From Sophora flavescens (Eukaryota; Streptophyta; Magnoliopsida; Fabales; Fabaceae): a stretch of 64,000 nucleotides of DNA. The DNA lies in contig CM061062.1 of assembly GCA_030762895.1 (NCBI GenBank), positions 132,353,104-132,417,103 on the forward strand, written 5' to 3'. Position numbers and translations under genes: made by a program. Shown here piece by piece: positions 43,591-54,971 of the stretch (position 1 is the first letter of the stretch; each line of letters starts with the position of its first letter). Under the pieces are notes generated by a model. The model did not search any database, had not been told where the DNA came from, and saw only the letters and a program-made list of their open reading frames with translations.

Positions 43591-44482
43591 GTTGCCGATC
43601 TTCTTAACAACAGGAAAGAAACAGAAGTCCTGGTACTTGGACAGTGGGTGCTCACGACACATGACAGGAGAAAGGTATATGTTCCAAGACCTTAGACCCA
43701 AAGATGGCGGCTTGGTCACTTTTGGAGGAAACCAGAAAGGAAAGATCATTGGTATAGGTAAAATTGGTAAACATCCTTTTCCCTCCATTGATAATGTTTT
43801 GTTAGTAAATGGTCTTAAACACAATTTGCTTAGCATTAGTCAATTATGTGATAGTGGGTTTGCTGTTTCATTTAATAAGAACATGTGTTCTGTCAAGAAA
43901 GCTGATGGATAACTCTTATTCACTGCCCAGAGGCAAAACAATCTGTATAAGATTGACTTAGAGGACCTCTCAAATCAAAGTGTGTCATGTCTAGTGTCCA
44001 TTGAGGATGAACGATGGATTTGGCACAAAAGGTTGGGGTCATGGAAGTTTGAGATTAATCTCAAAACTGAAAAAGCATAACCTTGTAAGAGGACTACCAA
44101 ACCATAGTTTTAAATATGATGCTCTCTGTGATGCATGTCAAAAGGGAAAACAAGTCAAAGGTTCCTTTGAACCTAAGAATGTTGTTAGTACCAACAGACC
44201 ACTAGAATTGCTACACCTTGATCTCTTTGGTCCAACAAGGACTGCCACTCTCAGAGGTAAAAAATATGGTCTTGTCATAGTAGACGATTACACTAGATGG
44301 ACATGGGCTATGTTCCTTGCTCACAAGGATGAGACATTCAAGGACTTTTTTGTATTCTGCAAACATGTACAGAATGAAAAAGGCATGTGTATAGCTTCAA
44401 TTAGAAGTGATCATGGGGGAGAATTTGTAAATGAGCTATTCCATGAGTTTTGTGAACATGGAGGTTGTATGACATATACTTC
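43591..44482 (+). pseudogene. Protease and N-terminal two-thirds of integrase, outer copia element
   Basis: A frameshift near 43600 separates it from gag. Protease active site WYLDSGCSRHMTG; then the GAG-pre-integrase region (HKRLGH...CDACQKGKQV, the HHCC zinc finger) after a TAA at about 43910. The integrase core follows with LLHLDLFGPTR (first D) and IRSDHGGEFVN (second D). It ends at FCEHGG, where sequence abruptly changes to an inverted copy of RT sequence, so the third catalytic residue (E) and the C-terminal domain are lost. Confidence 0.88.
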
Positions 44483-44628
44483 TTCAGGGTGATTTGTATT
44501 TTCAAAGCCAGGAGGTTGTATGACATATACTTCTTCATTAATAAAGCCATTTAATAAGGCATTTTTAACATCCATTTGAAAAAGCATAAAGCTATGATGT
44601 GCAGCAAACGATATTAAGATTCTTATAG
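44483..44628 (-). repeat. Inverted duplicate of an RT segment (left arm, 146 bp)
   Basis: Near-perfect reverse complement of 44668-44813, with at most a couple of mismatches (for example AGGCTT versus AGCTTT). It is separated from the right arm by only 39 bp (44629-44667), so the RNA or DNA strand could form a very long hairpin. The first part also repeats, in direct orientation, the 26 bp at 44461-44486 (again at 44512-44537). Confidence 0.93.
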
Positions 44629-45926
44629 TCTACACTAAAACCTTTGCACCAGTTTCTAGACTAGAAGCTATAAGAATCTTAATATCGTTTGCTGCACATC
44701 ATAGCTTTATGCTTTTTCAAATGGATGTTAAAAGTGCCTTATTAAATGGCTTTATTAATGAAGAAGTATATGTCATACAACCTCCTAGCTTTGAAAATAC
44801 AAATCACCCTGAACATGTTTATAAGCTTAAGAAAGCATTGTATGAACTTAAGCAAGCTCCTAGAGCTTGGTATGATAGGTTAAGTTCATTTCTAATGGAA
44901 AATGGTTTTAACAGAGGAAAAGTAGACACAACTCTATTTAGAAAGTCTATTAAGTCAGAATTCATTATAGTACAGATTTATGTTGATGATATCATTTTCG
45001 GTGCTTCTAATGAATCTCTGTGCAAGGAATTATCTAAGTAAATGCAGAAAGGATTTGAAATGAGCATGATGGGAGAACTCAAATTCTTCCTTGGACTTCA
45101 AGTTAAACACTCTATGGACGAGGTGTACATCCATCGGACTAAGTATACAAATGAACTTCTAAAGAGGTTTAAGATGGATGACTGCAAACCAATGAATACT
45201 CCTATGCATCCCACTTCAATACTGAACAAAGATGATAAAGATAAAGAGAAAAAGGTAGACCAAAAGGTATATAGAGGTATGATAGGATCTCTTTTATATC
45301 TGACTGCATCTAGACCTGATATAATGTTCAGTGTTTGCTTATGTGCTCGTTTTCAATCTGATCCTAGAGAGTCTCATCTCTCAGCAGTTAAAAGAATATT
45401 TAGATATTTAAAAGGTACTACTAATCTGGGTTTGTGATTTAAGAAAAATGATGATTACAGATTAGTTGGTTTGTGATGCTGACTATGCTGGAGATTGAAT
45501 TGAAAGAAAAACACCAGTGGAGGATGTCACTTTATTGGAGCTAACCTAGTATCATGGTCAAGTAAAAGCCAAAGTGCCATTGCTCTATCAACTGCTGAAG
45601 TAGAGTACATATCAGTTGCAAGCTGCTGCTCACAACTTCTATGGATCAAACACCAATTGGAGTACTACAATGTGTTTGTAAGTAGTATTCCACTTATGTG
45701 TGATAATACCGCTGCAATCAATTTATCTAAGAATCCAATATTGCATTCTAGAGCTAAGCACATAGAGATTAAACATCACTTTATTAGGGATTATGTGCAA
45801 AAAGGTGTGTTTAATGTTCAATTTGTAGATACTGACCACCAATGGGCAGATATCTTCACTAAACCTCTTGCTGAGGACAGATTTATCTTTATAAGAAAGC
45901 ATTTGAATATGTTGTATGTGGATTGA
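44629..45926 (+). pseudogene. Reverse transcriptase and RNase H of the outer copia element, 5'-truncated
   Basis: Starts within RT at TFAPVSRLEAIRIL, so the N-terminal RT part is deleted. It continues with QMDVKSALLNGFINEEVYV, KQAPRAWYDRL and the catalytic YVDDIIFGASNE; a TAA at 45039-45041 and a TGA at about 45435-45437 interrupt it. The RNase H part has LSTAEVEYISVASCC, CDNTAAINLSKNP and ADIFTKPLAEDRF, ending with TGA at 45924-45926. The order IN-RT-RNase H is diagnostic of copia elements. Confidence 0.92.
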
Positions 45927-46387
45927 GCTAGTATTTAAATTGGTCGTCCATTGCATGTTCTCTCTGCACTCCACTAGTCATGACGTCCAGAGCAAGTGGA
46001 TTCTACGCGTCCACTACCTATGTCTTTGCACGTCCACTCTTAGTCTTGTGTGGACTCGTCTATACACACATTTATTGCTTATATTAATTTGTTCTTGAAC
46101 ACATTTATATTAAACGTTTCTCTTTCCTTGCTGATTCAGCTACCTTCATCAATCCCATCGTAATTTTTTACGGTTCCAAGATTACCAACGCCGCTTTATA
46201 CTTAATGACATGTCTTGTCATTATTTATTTTTTTGGAAACTGTTGGTTTTCAAAAATCTTTAAAAGTAACCTCTTTCCCTCTGAAAATATTTTCGCATCT
46301 CTTCATCCCTATCAACCTCTCTCTCTCTCTCTCAATCTTTCGAACTCTTTGTCTCCCTTGTTCTTCCAAAACTCATCTTACTCAACA
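45927..46387 (+). other. Pol-env spacer with GTCCA motif cluster
   Basis: Noncoding. At 45980-46070 it carries GACGTCCAG, GCGTCCACT, CACGTCCACT and GGACTCGTCTA, the same vocabulary as the copia LTR U3 regions. CT-repeats lie at 46318-46335 just before the env-like start. Confidence 0.6.
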
Positions 46388-47963
46388 ATGGCTTCAACCA
46401 CTGCTCTCATGCCTGCTTTTGCAACTGATACTATGTCCATATCCGTGGAACACCACTTCAACTTTGGAATTCTTCAAGAATACAATTTGGATGTGAGTAA
46501 GTTCATTAACGCTGCTGGTTGGCATGGAATCTTTTTGGAGAAGGTCTCAGTGTATCCCGATCTGATAAGGGAATTCTGGAAGAGACCAAAGATCTCTGAA
46601 ACAGAAGTTGTTGGATTCGTGCTGGGAAGAAAAGTGATAGTATCAGAGAAAACCATCTCTGATACGATTGCTTGTGCTCAATAAGGATTGGTCTTCACTG
46701 AAAACTGGGAAGAAGACCTAGGTGGTCCAGAGACAATTGCTGTTACCCTTATGAGGCAAGACACCGTGAGAAATCATTCTTGGAAATCATATGAGATGAA
46801 AGATCACATCAGGATTCTTCACTAGATTCTGAATAAGGTGGTGCTGCATAAGATTGGCTCTAAGGACAGTTTATCAGCTCTTCACAAGTTCTGCCTTTGC
46901 CATCTGGTTTTTGAAACCAAGATTAACCTACCATGGATCCTATTTCATCGCCTCAAGGATGCCATTACCAACAGAGAATCGGCTTCTCACATACCTTCAC
47001 CCATCTCTTGTCAAAAATTTTCAAGCAGCAAGGCGTGTACAATATTTTAAGTGCAAAGCCTAAGGATGAGCAAGAAAGACTCCTTCATGAAAAAGGATTG
47101 CAAGCTGTTGACTTTGGCCGAGTAAATCTCAGTGGCATGAAACTCAGTACTTACAAGCAAGTGGACTTGGCAAAGCTTGAAGAGAAAATGAAGGTTAAGG
47201 AAGAATCTCTTGAAGCCAAAGAAGCTGCAATTCTTGGTTTAAAGAAAGGAACCAAGAGAAAGACTGTAGCTGTGAGGCAACCCATTCCCAAGAGGATTAC
47301 TAGAGGATCTGTCCCCTCTATATCTTCTGATGCTAATCTTCTACCTGCACCAAAGAGGGCAAGGAAAGTCATTATGTATGAAGAAGAAGACGATGATGAA
47401 CTCCCTATTGCTGCCATTCTTGAAAAACAAGCTGCTGTTGTTGCTGGTCCAATTGCTAAGAAGAAAAGGCAACCAGCAAAGAGGGCTAGAACAACCATGA
47501 CTTCTGAGGTAGTAATCTCTGCTAATGACCATGTTATGTTAGCAGTAGATGAATTAGTATCAAATTTGACAACTCTTGATGATAATATCTCTGCTCCACA
47601 TGATGTGGATGATGCTTATGTTCCTACCCTGCCACAATCGCCACCCTCACCACTAACACATGTAGACAATAGCATTGCCATTGGAGCCCCCTTTCCAAAA
47701 CCCTTGAAAACTTTTTTTCCACCCATAATTCCCTCTTCCACTCTCTATATTGGCAAATTTGAAAATTGGGCCAAAGTACAGAGAGAATGGAAAATACTCT
47801 TCCACACCATTCCACATGAACTAGAACTCATTCTAACAAAATGTATCCCCTGGCTGAGTATGAGTTTGAACCCCTCAACATCTATCCATACTGTGTCAAC
47901 CCTGAACCCCACACTCCAACTGGCCCATTCCATTCTCAAACGTTCAATGAACATGGACCTCTC
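46388..47963 (+). pseudogene. Env-like / plant transposon protein ORF, N-terminal part
   Basis: ATG at 46388 after a TC-rich leader. The N-terminal 100 residues (FNAAGWHGIF-like and EFWKRPK...VVGFVLGRKVIVSEKTI parts) resemble the 'putative plant transposon protein' domain that follows pol in legume copia and gypsy elements. It has stops at 46682 and about 46828 and a frameshift near 46935. The longest open part (to 47963 in the interrupted frame) has a lysine-rich KKKRQPAKRAR stretch, an acidic EEEDDDE run and proline-rich segments. I see no signal peptide or membrane segment that would support a true envelope. Its role is unknown. Confidence 0.65.
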
Positions 47964-48099
47964 TGTAAGACTAAGTCCTTATTCATGTTTTGATGTATGA
48001 CAAACAAAGTGTTATTTTGCATAAGATTTTTGATTTTGACTATGTACTTATTACGTGTTAAGTTGCATGCAAGATCACTCATGAAAAATAAAAATCAAG

Positions 48100-48345
48100 T
48101 AAAACAAGCATACGTCCATCAAAGTAAAACAAGCAGACATCCAACAAAGAGAAACAAGCAGACATCCGACAAAGAAAAACAAGCAGACGTCCATCAAAGT
48201 AAAACAAGCAGACGTCCATCAAAGTAAAACAAGCAAACATCCAACAAAGAAAAACAAGCAGACGTCCATCAAAGTAAAACAAGCAGACGTCCATCAATGG
48301 AAAACAAGCAGACGTCCAACAAAGAGAAACAAGCAGACGTCCAAT
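48100..48345 (+). repeat. Minisatellite of ~24-bp GACGTC units (10 copies) in the 5' LTR
   Basis: Ten units of the form AAAACAAGCAGACGTCCATC plus AAAGT or AAAGA. Six units keep the palindrome GACGTC; others have GACATC or TACGTC. The matching array in the 3' LTR (55108-55375) has eleven units. The array lies about 450-700 bp upstream of the TATA box. Confidence 0.92.
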
Positions 48346-48791
48346 GAAGCGATAAAAAGCTGGCGTCTACTAAAAATAACAAGAAGCTCGCGTCCACTAC
48401 GGTAACAAGAAGAGCTCGTCTACTGAACTACCATATGGAGCTCATCTACCAAATGGAGCTCGTCTGCTGATGTGGCACATATAGCTAGTCTACTGAAGTA
48501 CCACATGAACTCGTCTACTGAAAGTAACTGAAGCACGCTTCTACTGAAGTAACAAGTAAAGCTCGTCCACAAAATGGAGCACGTCCAATTACCTTGTGTT
48601 AGTACTCCCGTCTGCTGACGTGGCAAATAGACTCGACTATTCTTTCAGATGGAAACGGTTATTTTCAAGAAGGACGCAACCTCTACAAGAACCAACAAAA
48701 TCTTATTTCAAGAACAAGAATCAAGAAAACAGATTTTGTTAAATCAGATCCAAATCTGTTTTAATTGATCCCAACGACTATAATTTGTTTT

Positions 48792-48800
48792 CTATATAAA
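48792..48800 (+). promoter_or_regulatory. TATA box of the inner copia LTR
   Basis: CTATATAAA followed by GAGGGATC; the copy in the 3' LTR is at 55824-55832. It marks the U3/R boundary region. Confidence 0.7.
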
Positions 48801-49505
48801 GAGGGATCAAAGAAAAAAATATAAGAACAACAACCTTACTGATTCTGAAAAGTGAGAATAAGAAAGATTCAAAAGCTTCCAAAAGGGCTTCGTCGTTGAG
48901 AGAAAAGTGTGATATTACTTAGAACTCAATTTGTATAATCAGACTTTTAGAGTCTTTCTTCTACTCAATTCTTTCTGTGAATTAGTGTGATTAAGAGAGG
49001 GTATCTCTTAGGACTGAACAAGGATAGAAGGGATCCTTGGGTATAGTAAAACAAGTGTGCTTTCTGGTGAATTCTTGAGCAAGGAGGTTATCCTTGTGTT
49101 GCTGTAATTGGAATTTTGTAATTGCTGATTATAGTGGAGAAAACCACAGAAGTGTGGGACTGGATGTAGGCTTACCAGAGGAGGTAGCCGAACCAGGATA
49201 AATCGGTTTGCGTGTTCTTCTCATCTCTAAACTCCATATACTTGTTATATGCACTTGTGTGTTGTGAATGAGTTTTAAGAATGCTTGTTAACTTGAATCT
49301 TTGATCTACAATCTGTGTTAAACTTGTTGCTACTTCTTATAATTCTTCTTAACATCATTACTTGTTACATAACCTGATTCTTAGGAATTAAAATTGAGTG
49401 AAAACCAATTTTCTTTAAGAAAACTCTGTTTTGCTTTAAATTGTTAAAAAGTTTTCAATATCTCAATTCACCCCCCCTCTTGAGATCGTAGCCACTACCA
49501 ACAAT

Positions 49506-49517
49506 TGGCATCAGGGC
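49506..49517 (+). promoter_or_regulatory. Primer binding site, variant initiator tRNA-Met type
   Basis: TGGCATCAGGGC two bases after the LTR. It differs from the standard TGGTATCAGAGC at two positions, both transitions. Confidence 0.7.
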
Positions 49518-49553
49518 TAAAACTCTTGTTACAAAGCTTAATAGCTTCAAGAG

Positions 49554-51246
49554 ATGGCTACAAATGATATCCTGGGTGATGGGGCTTCACTCACTAGACC
49601 CCCTGCCTTTAATGGCTCCCAATACATGTATTGGAAAGAGAGAATGCTTATCTTTCTTGAGGCTGCAGGTTTAGATGTATTAGATGCTGTTGAAAATGGT
49701 CCCTATGTTCCATTTATTCTTGATGCTAAGGGAAATAAACAAACTAAACCAAAAGATGGCTGGAATGATGATGATAAAAGAAGAGTTGGTTATAATGCTA
49801 AGGTAAAAAATATTATAACAACTGCTTTGAATTATGATGAGTTTTTCAAGGTCTCCAATTGCAAAACGGCCAAGCAAATGTGGGATACTCTTCAACTCAC
49901 TCATGAAGGAACCAACGATGTGAAAAGAGCAAGAATGAATGAACTAGTCCATGAATATGAACTCTTTCACATGAAGAATGGTGAGGAGATAGATGAACTG
50001 CAAAAGAGGTTTACACACATTGTGAACCAACTAGAAGGACTCGGACATACAATCACAGATGAGAAAAAGATTAACAAGATAATGAGATGTTTGAGTCGTG
50101 AATGGCAGCCAAAAATCACTGTAATTGCTGAAGCAAAGGATCTAGACACCATGCAGATTACTACTTTATTTGGCAAGTTGAAAGAACACGAATTGGAACT
50201 CAATAGATTGAAAAGTCATGAAGATAAGGAGAAAAAGAAGAAAGGACTCTCACTCAAGGTTCATACCTCCAAAGAATCAATAGAAAGTGATGAAGATGAA
50301 CACCTTGATGAAAGTGAAGAATCCGAAGATGAAGACATGGGATTGCTTGTGTGGAAATTTAGAAGTAAAAAAGAATAGAAAGAAGAAGCAATTCAGTTTT
50401 CCTACCAAAAAGAACACGAACAAAGGTGAAAGCTCTTCCTCAACAATCAAATGCTTTGAATGTGGAAAGCTTGGACACTACAAAAATGAATGTCCAAAGC
50501 TACAAAAGAAAGAAAAGTATGAGAAGAATGGCAGCAAAGAAAAGAAAGGAAGAAAGCCTAGAAGAGCATACATAGCTTGGGAAGAAAATGATATGGATTC
50601 CACTAATAGTGAATCTGAAAATGAAGAAGCCAACCTATGTCTCATGGCAAATCAACAAAGTGATAGTGAAACCGAGGTAAATGATTCTTCTCCTACCAAT
50701 AATGAGTTACAAGATGCTTTTGATGAATTGCATGAAGAATATGTTAAAATTGGCAAACAACTTATATCTTCTAGGAAGATCATCGCAAAACAATGTAGTT
50801 ACTATGCATCTTTACAAATAAAGGTTAAAGAACTAGAAGCTAAAAATTCACAATTACTTGCATCTAGTTCAATCTGCACCAAATGCACTACACTAGAAAA
50901 GGAAGTTGAAAAACTGAATACAACTTTATCTAAGTTTACTTTGGGTAGAGATAACTTGAATGCCATATTAGGACAGCAAAAGGGTGTGTATGACAAAGCT
51001 GGAATTGGATATAAGCCAATGGTACATGAAAAATCTTTTAAGAAGCTTTTTGTAGCACCTATTTCATCAACTAGTCCTTTTGTTAAATGCTATTATTGTC
51101 TAAACAAAGGTCATACAGCTGCTACTTGTAGACTTAGAAAGAACATTCATGTTGGCATTAAACAAATTTGGGTTCCAAAAGGAACTTATGTTGCTACTAA
51201 CACCAAAGGACCCAACCAGATTTGGGTACCTAAAGAAAAAGTATAA
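49554..51246 (+). pseudogene. gag of the inner copia element
   Basis: ATG at 49554. The gag core (RPPAFNGSQYMYWKERMLIF, AKQMWDTLQLTHEGT, LSREWQPKITVIAEA) is open to 50378. A 1-base shift near 50370 then leads into the 50287-51246 frame with the zinc knuckle CFECGKLGHYKNEC (about 50452-50493). An acidic region, a coiled-coil-like region (about 50710-50990) and a second knuckle, CYYCLNKGHTAATC, follow. It ends with IWVPKEKV and TAA (51244-51246). Two knuckles and a long spacer are typical of SIRE-type gag. Confidence 0.9.
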
Positions 51247-54200
51247 AAATATCTGTTTTGTAGGTGTGTTTGAAGGCCAAAAGCTCAAGCTGGTTTTTTA
51301 GATAGTGGCTGCTCCAAACACATGACCGGAGACATCACAAAATTTACATCTTTCACTCCCAAAGAATGTGGAAACATCACCTATGGAGACAACAACAAAG
51401 GAAGAATTCTTGGCATTGGAACAATAGGAAAAAGTCCAGCAATCAAGATTGATGATGTTTTCTATGTGGAAGGGCTCAAACACAATCTACTAAGTATAAG
51501 CCAATTATATGATAAAGGCTATAAGATAAACTTTAACTCAAATTTGTGTATGATCGAATCTATTTATGATAATAACATAAAATTGATTGGAAAGAGAATC
51601 AATAACATCTATATGCTAAACTTAGACAATTTAACTTCCAATGATGCATGTTGCTTAATTTCCAAAGAAGATGAAAATTGGCTCTGGCATAGGAGAATAG
51701 CTCACATTCATATGGATCACTTGAATAAATTGATTTCCAAAGAACTTGTAATTGGTTTAACAAATAAAAAGTTTGTTAAAGAAGGCTTATGTGATGCATG
51801 CCAAAAGGGTAAACAAGTGAAAACCTCATTTAAGGCTAAAAACACTGTTTCAACTAGTAGATCCTTACAATTGCTGCACATGGACCTTTTTGGACCTTCT
51901 AGGACAAAAAGCTTGGGTGGAAATCTTTATGCTCTTGTAATTGTTGATGACTTCTCTAGATTTACTTGGACCTATTTCTTAGCATAAAAGAATGAAGCTT
52001 TTAAAGCTTTTAAGAAAATGGCTAAGGTTGCTCAAAATGAGAAAGACGTGAAAATTGTTTCAATTAGGAGTGACCATAGAGGAGAATTCCAAAATGAGGA
52101 GTTTGTTAACTTTTGTGATGAACATGGTATAAAACACAATTTTTCTGCACCTAGAACTCCACAACAAAATGGAGTAGTTGAGAGGAAAAATAGGTCACTT
52201 GAAGAAATTGCTAGAACCATGTTAAGTGACTCTAATTTACCAAAGTATTTTTGGGCTGATGCTGTGAGTACTGCATGTTATGTTTTAAATAGAGTTCTAA
52301 TAAGGCCAATTTTGAAGAAAACTCCATATGAACTTTACAAGGGAAGAAAACCTAACATTTCTCATTTTCATGTCTTTGGTTGTAAGTGTTTTGTGCTAAA
52401 TAATGGCAAAGATAATCTTGGGAAATTTGATCCCAAAGCTGATGAGGGTATTTTCCTAGGTTATTCATTAACTAGCAAAGTGTATAGAGTGTTTAATAAG
52501 CGTACTTTATCAATGGAAGAATCTATTCACATAACATTTGATGAGTCTAACCCCAAAAGGTTGGGAAATGACATTTTTGATGATGCAGAAACTCTTGAGG
52601 ATGAAGTGAAATCTTATGAAGGAAAGGAGAGCAACAAGGAAAAGGAAGATGAAGAGAGCAATACAGAACCTCAAGCAGAACTTCAGCAAGAAAATCTTCC
52701 TAAGGAGTGGCAAGTTGCAAAGAATCATCCCCTAGACAATATCATTGGTGAAATAACCAAAGGGGTCACCACTAGAAACTCTTTAAGGAATATTTGCAAT
52801 ACCATGGCGTTTGTATCTCAAATAGAACCCAAATGTGTTGATGATGCTATTAATGATGAAAATTGGATGATTGCAATGCAAGAGGAGTTAAATCAATTTA
52901 AAAGGAACAAAGTTTGGAATTTAGTTCCAAAACCCAAAAGTAACCAAATAATCGGAACTAAATGGGTGTTTAGAAACAAAATGGATGAGAATGGAATAAT
53001 AGTAAGAAACAAGGCTAGACTAGTAGCTAAGGGATATAATCAAGAAGAAGGAATTGATTATGATGAAACATATGCTCCCGTAGCTAGATTAGAAGCCATA
53101 AGAATGCTCTTAGCCTATGCGTGCATAATGAACTTTAAACTGTACCAAATGGATGTGAAAAGTGCCTTTTTAAATGGAATAATACAAGAGGAAGTATATG
53201 TAAGCCAACCCCCTGGCGTTGTTGATAGTGAGGTCCCAAATCATGTCTATAAACTGACTAAAGCCCTCTATGGACTCAAGCAAGCTCCTAGAGCTTGGTA
53301 TCAGAGGTTAAGCAATTTTCTCCTAGAGAAAGGCTTTAAAAGAGGAAAAGTTGATACAACACTATTTACTAAAACAAAAGCACACAATATCTTACTTGTT
53401 CAAATATATGTTGATGACATTATTTTTTGGTGCTACTAATGAGTCTTTATGCAAGGAATTTGGTGAACTACTGCAAAGTGAATTTGAAATGTCCATGATG
53501 GGAGAGCTTACCTTCTTTCTTGGACTTCAAATTAAACAATTCCAAGATGGAACCTTCATAAGCCAAACAAAGTATTGCAAGGAACTACTAAAGAAGTTTG
53601 GAATCGAAAGCGCAAAGGAAATGGCAACACCAATGAGACCAGCCTGCTACTTGGACAAATATGAACATGGTAAATCTATAGATGTATCCAAGTATAGAGG
53701 TATCATCGGATCCTTACTTTATCTCACTGCAAGTAGGGCAGATATAATGTTTAATGTGTGTATGTGTGCAAGGTATCAAGCTAATCCTAAAGAATCACAT
53801 CTTACTGCAGTTAAAAGAATCATGAAGTATCTTTTAGGAACAAAAGAACTGGGGCTCTGGTATCCCAAGGGATCCACTTGCACATTAATAGGATATTCCG
53901 ACTCTGACTTTGCTGGATGCAAGTTAGATAGGAAGAGCACAAGTGGAACATGACATTTATTAGGAAATTCCCTAGTATCTTGGTTTAGTAAAAAGCAAAC
54001 TAGTGTGGCCTTATCCACAGCTGAAGCAGAATATGTTGCAGCTGGGAGTTGTTGTGCTCAAATCCTATGGATGAAACAAAAATTAATTGACTATGGTGTT
54101 TATCTAGATCATATACCAATAAAGTGTGATAACACTAGTGCAATTAATCTAACAAAGAACCCAATTATGCACTCAAGAACCAAGCATATTGAAATTAGGC

Positions 54201-54358
54201 ATCATTTTATCAGGGATCATATTCAAAGTGGTGATGTTGTGATTGAACATATAGGTACAACCAAGCATTTAGCTGATATGTTCACCAAACTACTAAATAA
54301 GGAGAGTTTCTTCTTTATAAGAAGGGAACTTGGCATAATTGATCCTCAAAATAATTGA
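51247..54358 (+). pseudogene. pol of the inner copia element (protease, integrase, RT, RNase H)
   Basis: Protease LDSGCSKHMTG (about 51300); GAG-pre-integrase HRRIAH...CDACQKGKQV; integrase with LLHMDLFGPSR, IRSDHRGEF and PRTPQQNGVVERKNR (third acidic residue present). RT runs from NEVWNLVPKPK-like sequence through KLYQMDVKSAFLNG to YVDDIIF, where a run of six T (53423-53428) shifts the frame. RNase H follows with LSTAEAEYVAAGSC and CDNTSAINLTKNPI, ending at TGA 54356-54358. Stops: TGA near 51268, TAA 51985-51987, TGA 53951-53953. The DHGGEF motif is changed to DHRGEF. The lesions are few, so the element died recently. Confidence 0.93.
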
Positions 54359-54971
54359 TATCAGATGTTATTTTTGATAATATAGTCAATATGGCAAGCA
54401 AGGCAGCACAAGTTGCTGAAAATTTTGAAGGACATGGGCAAGATGCTTTTATCTAGTCTCAGTTTAGACTAAGTGTCCTTAGGTATCTGTAATTCTTTTT
54501 CTTATTTTAGTGTTTTGGATGTTTTGATGTATTGCATAAGTTCTGAAATGATTTATTATCAATAAATGCAAGACTGTTTTTCAGTTTGATTTCAATATTC
54601 TCCATAGTTTATTTTTGATAATGACAAAGGGGGAGAAAGATGAACCATACAAGATGAACCATACAACCATTAATTCTGTCTTACATTTGCTGTAATTTTT
54701 TTTTTCTTTCTCTGATATGTAATTTTTTTTTCAAATACCTAAGTATGAACTGCTTTGAAAAGACATACTTGAACTTATAATAAATGCAAGATGAAATTCT
54801 TTTTTCATGATAATGATATGATAACACTTGATTTTTTTTTTGAAAGATATCAATGACACAGGGGGAGGATGAAAATGACTCAAGAACCATGCTTACTGAA
54901 TAGCTGCACTCTGATTCTTAATAACTAAGGTTAAGTATGGTAAGGTTTGTCATAATCAAAAAGGGGGAGTT
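54359..54971 (+). other. 3' noncoding region and PPT of the inner copia element
   Basis: Contains three GGGGGAG motifs: ATGACAAAGGGGGAGAAAG (54621-54639), ATGACACAGGGGGAGG (about 54853-54868) and the true PPT, ATCAAAAAGGGGGAGTT, touching the 3' LTR at 54972. No coding sequence. Confidence 0.8.

Larger units (their letters stand above)
47964..49503 (+). repeat. 5' LTR of the inner copia element
   Basis: 1540 bp, nearly identical to 54972-56534 apart from repeat-unit number and point changes. A TATA box (CTATATAAA) is at 48792-48800. The minisatellite is at 48100-48345, and a related series of GAGCTCGTCTACTGAA-type motifs at 48385-48620. Confidence 0.95.

Noticed and set aside
48100..48345. 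Regular repeats with spacer-like variation, superficially CRISPR-like
   Set aside because: Units are contiguous, about 24 bp, degenerate and duplicated in both LTRs of a plant retrotransposon. It is a minisatellite, not a CRISPR array.
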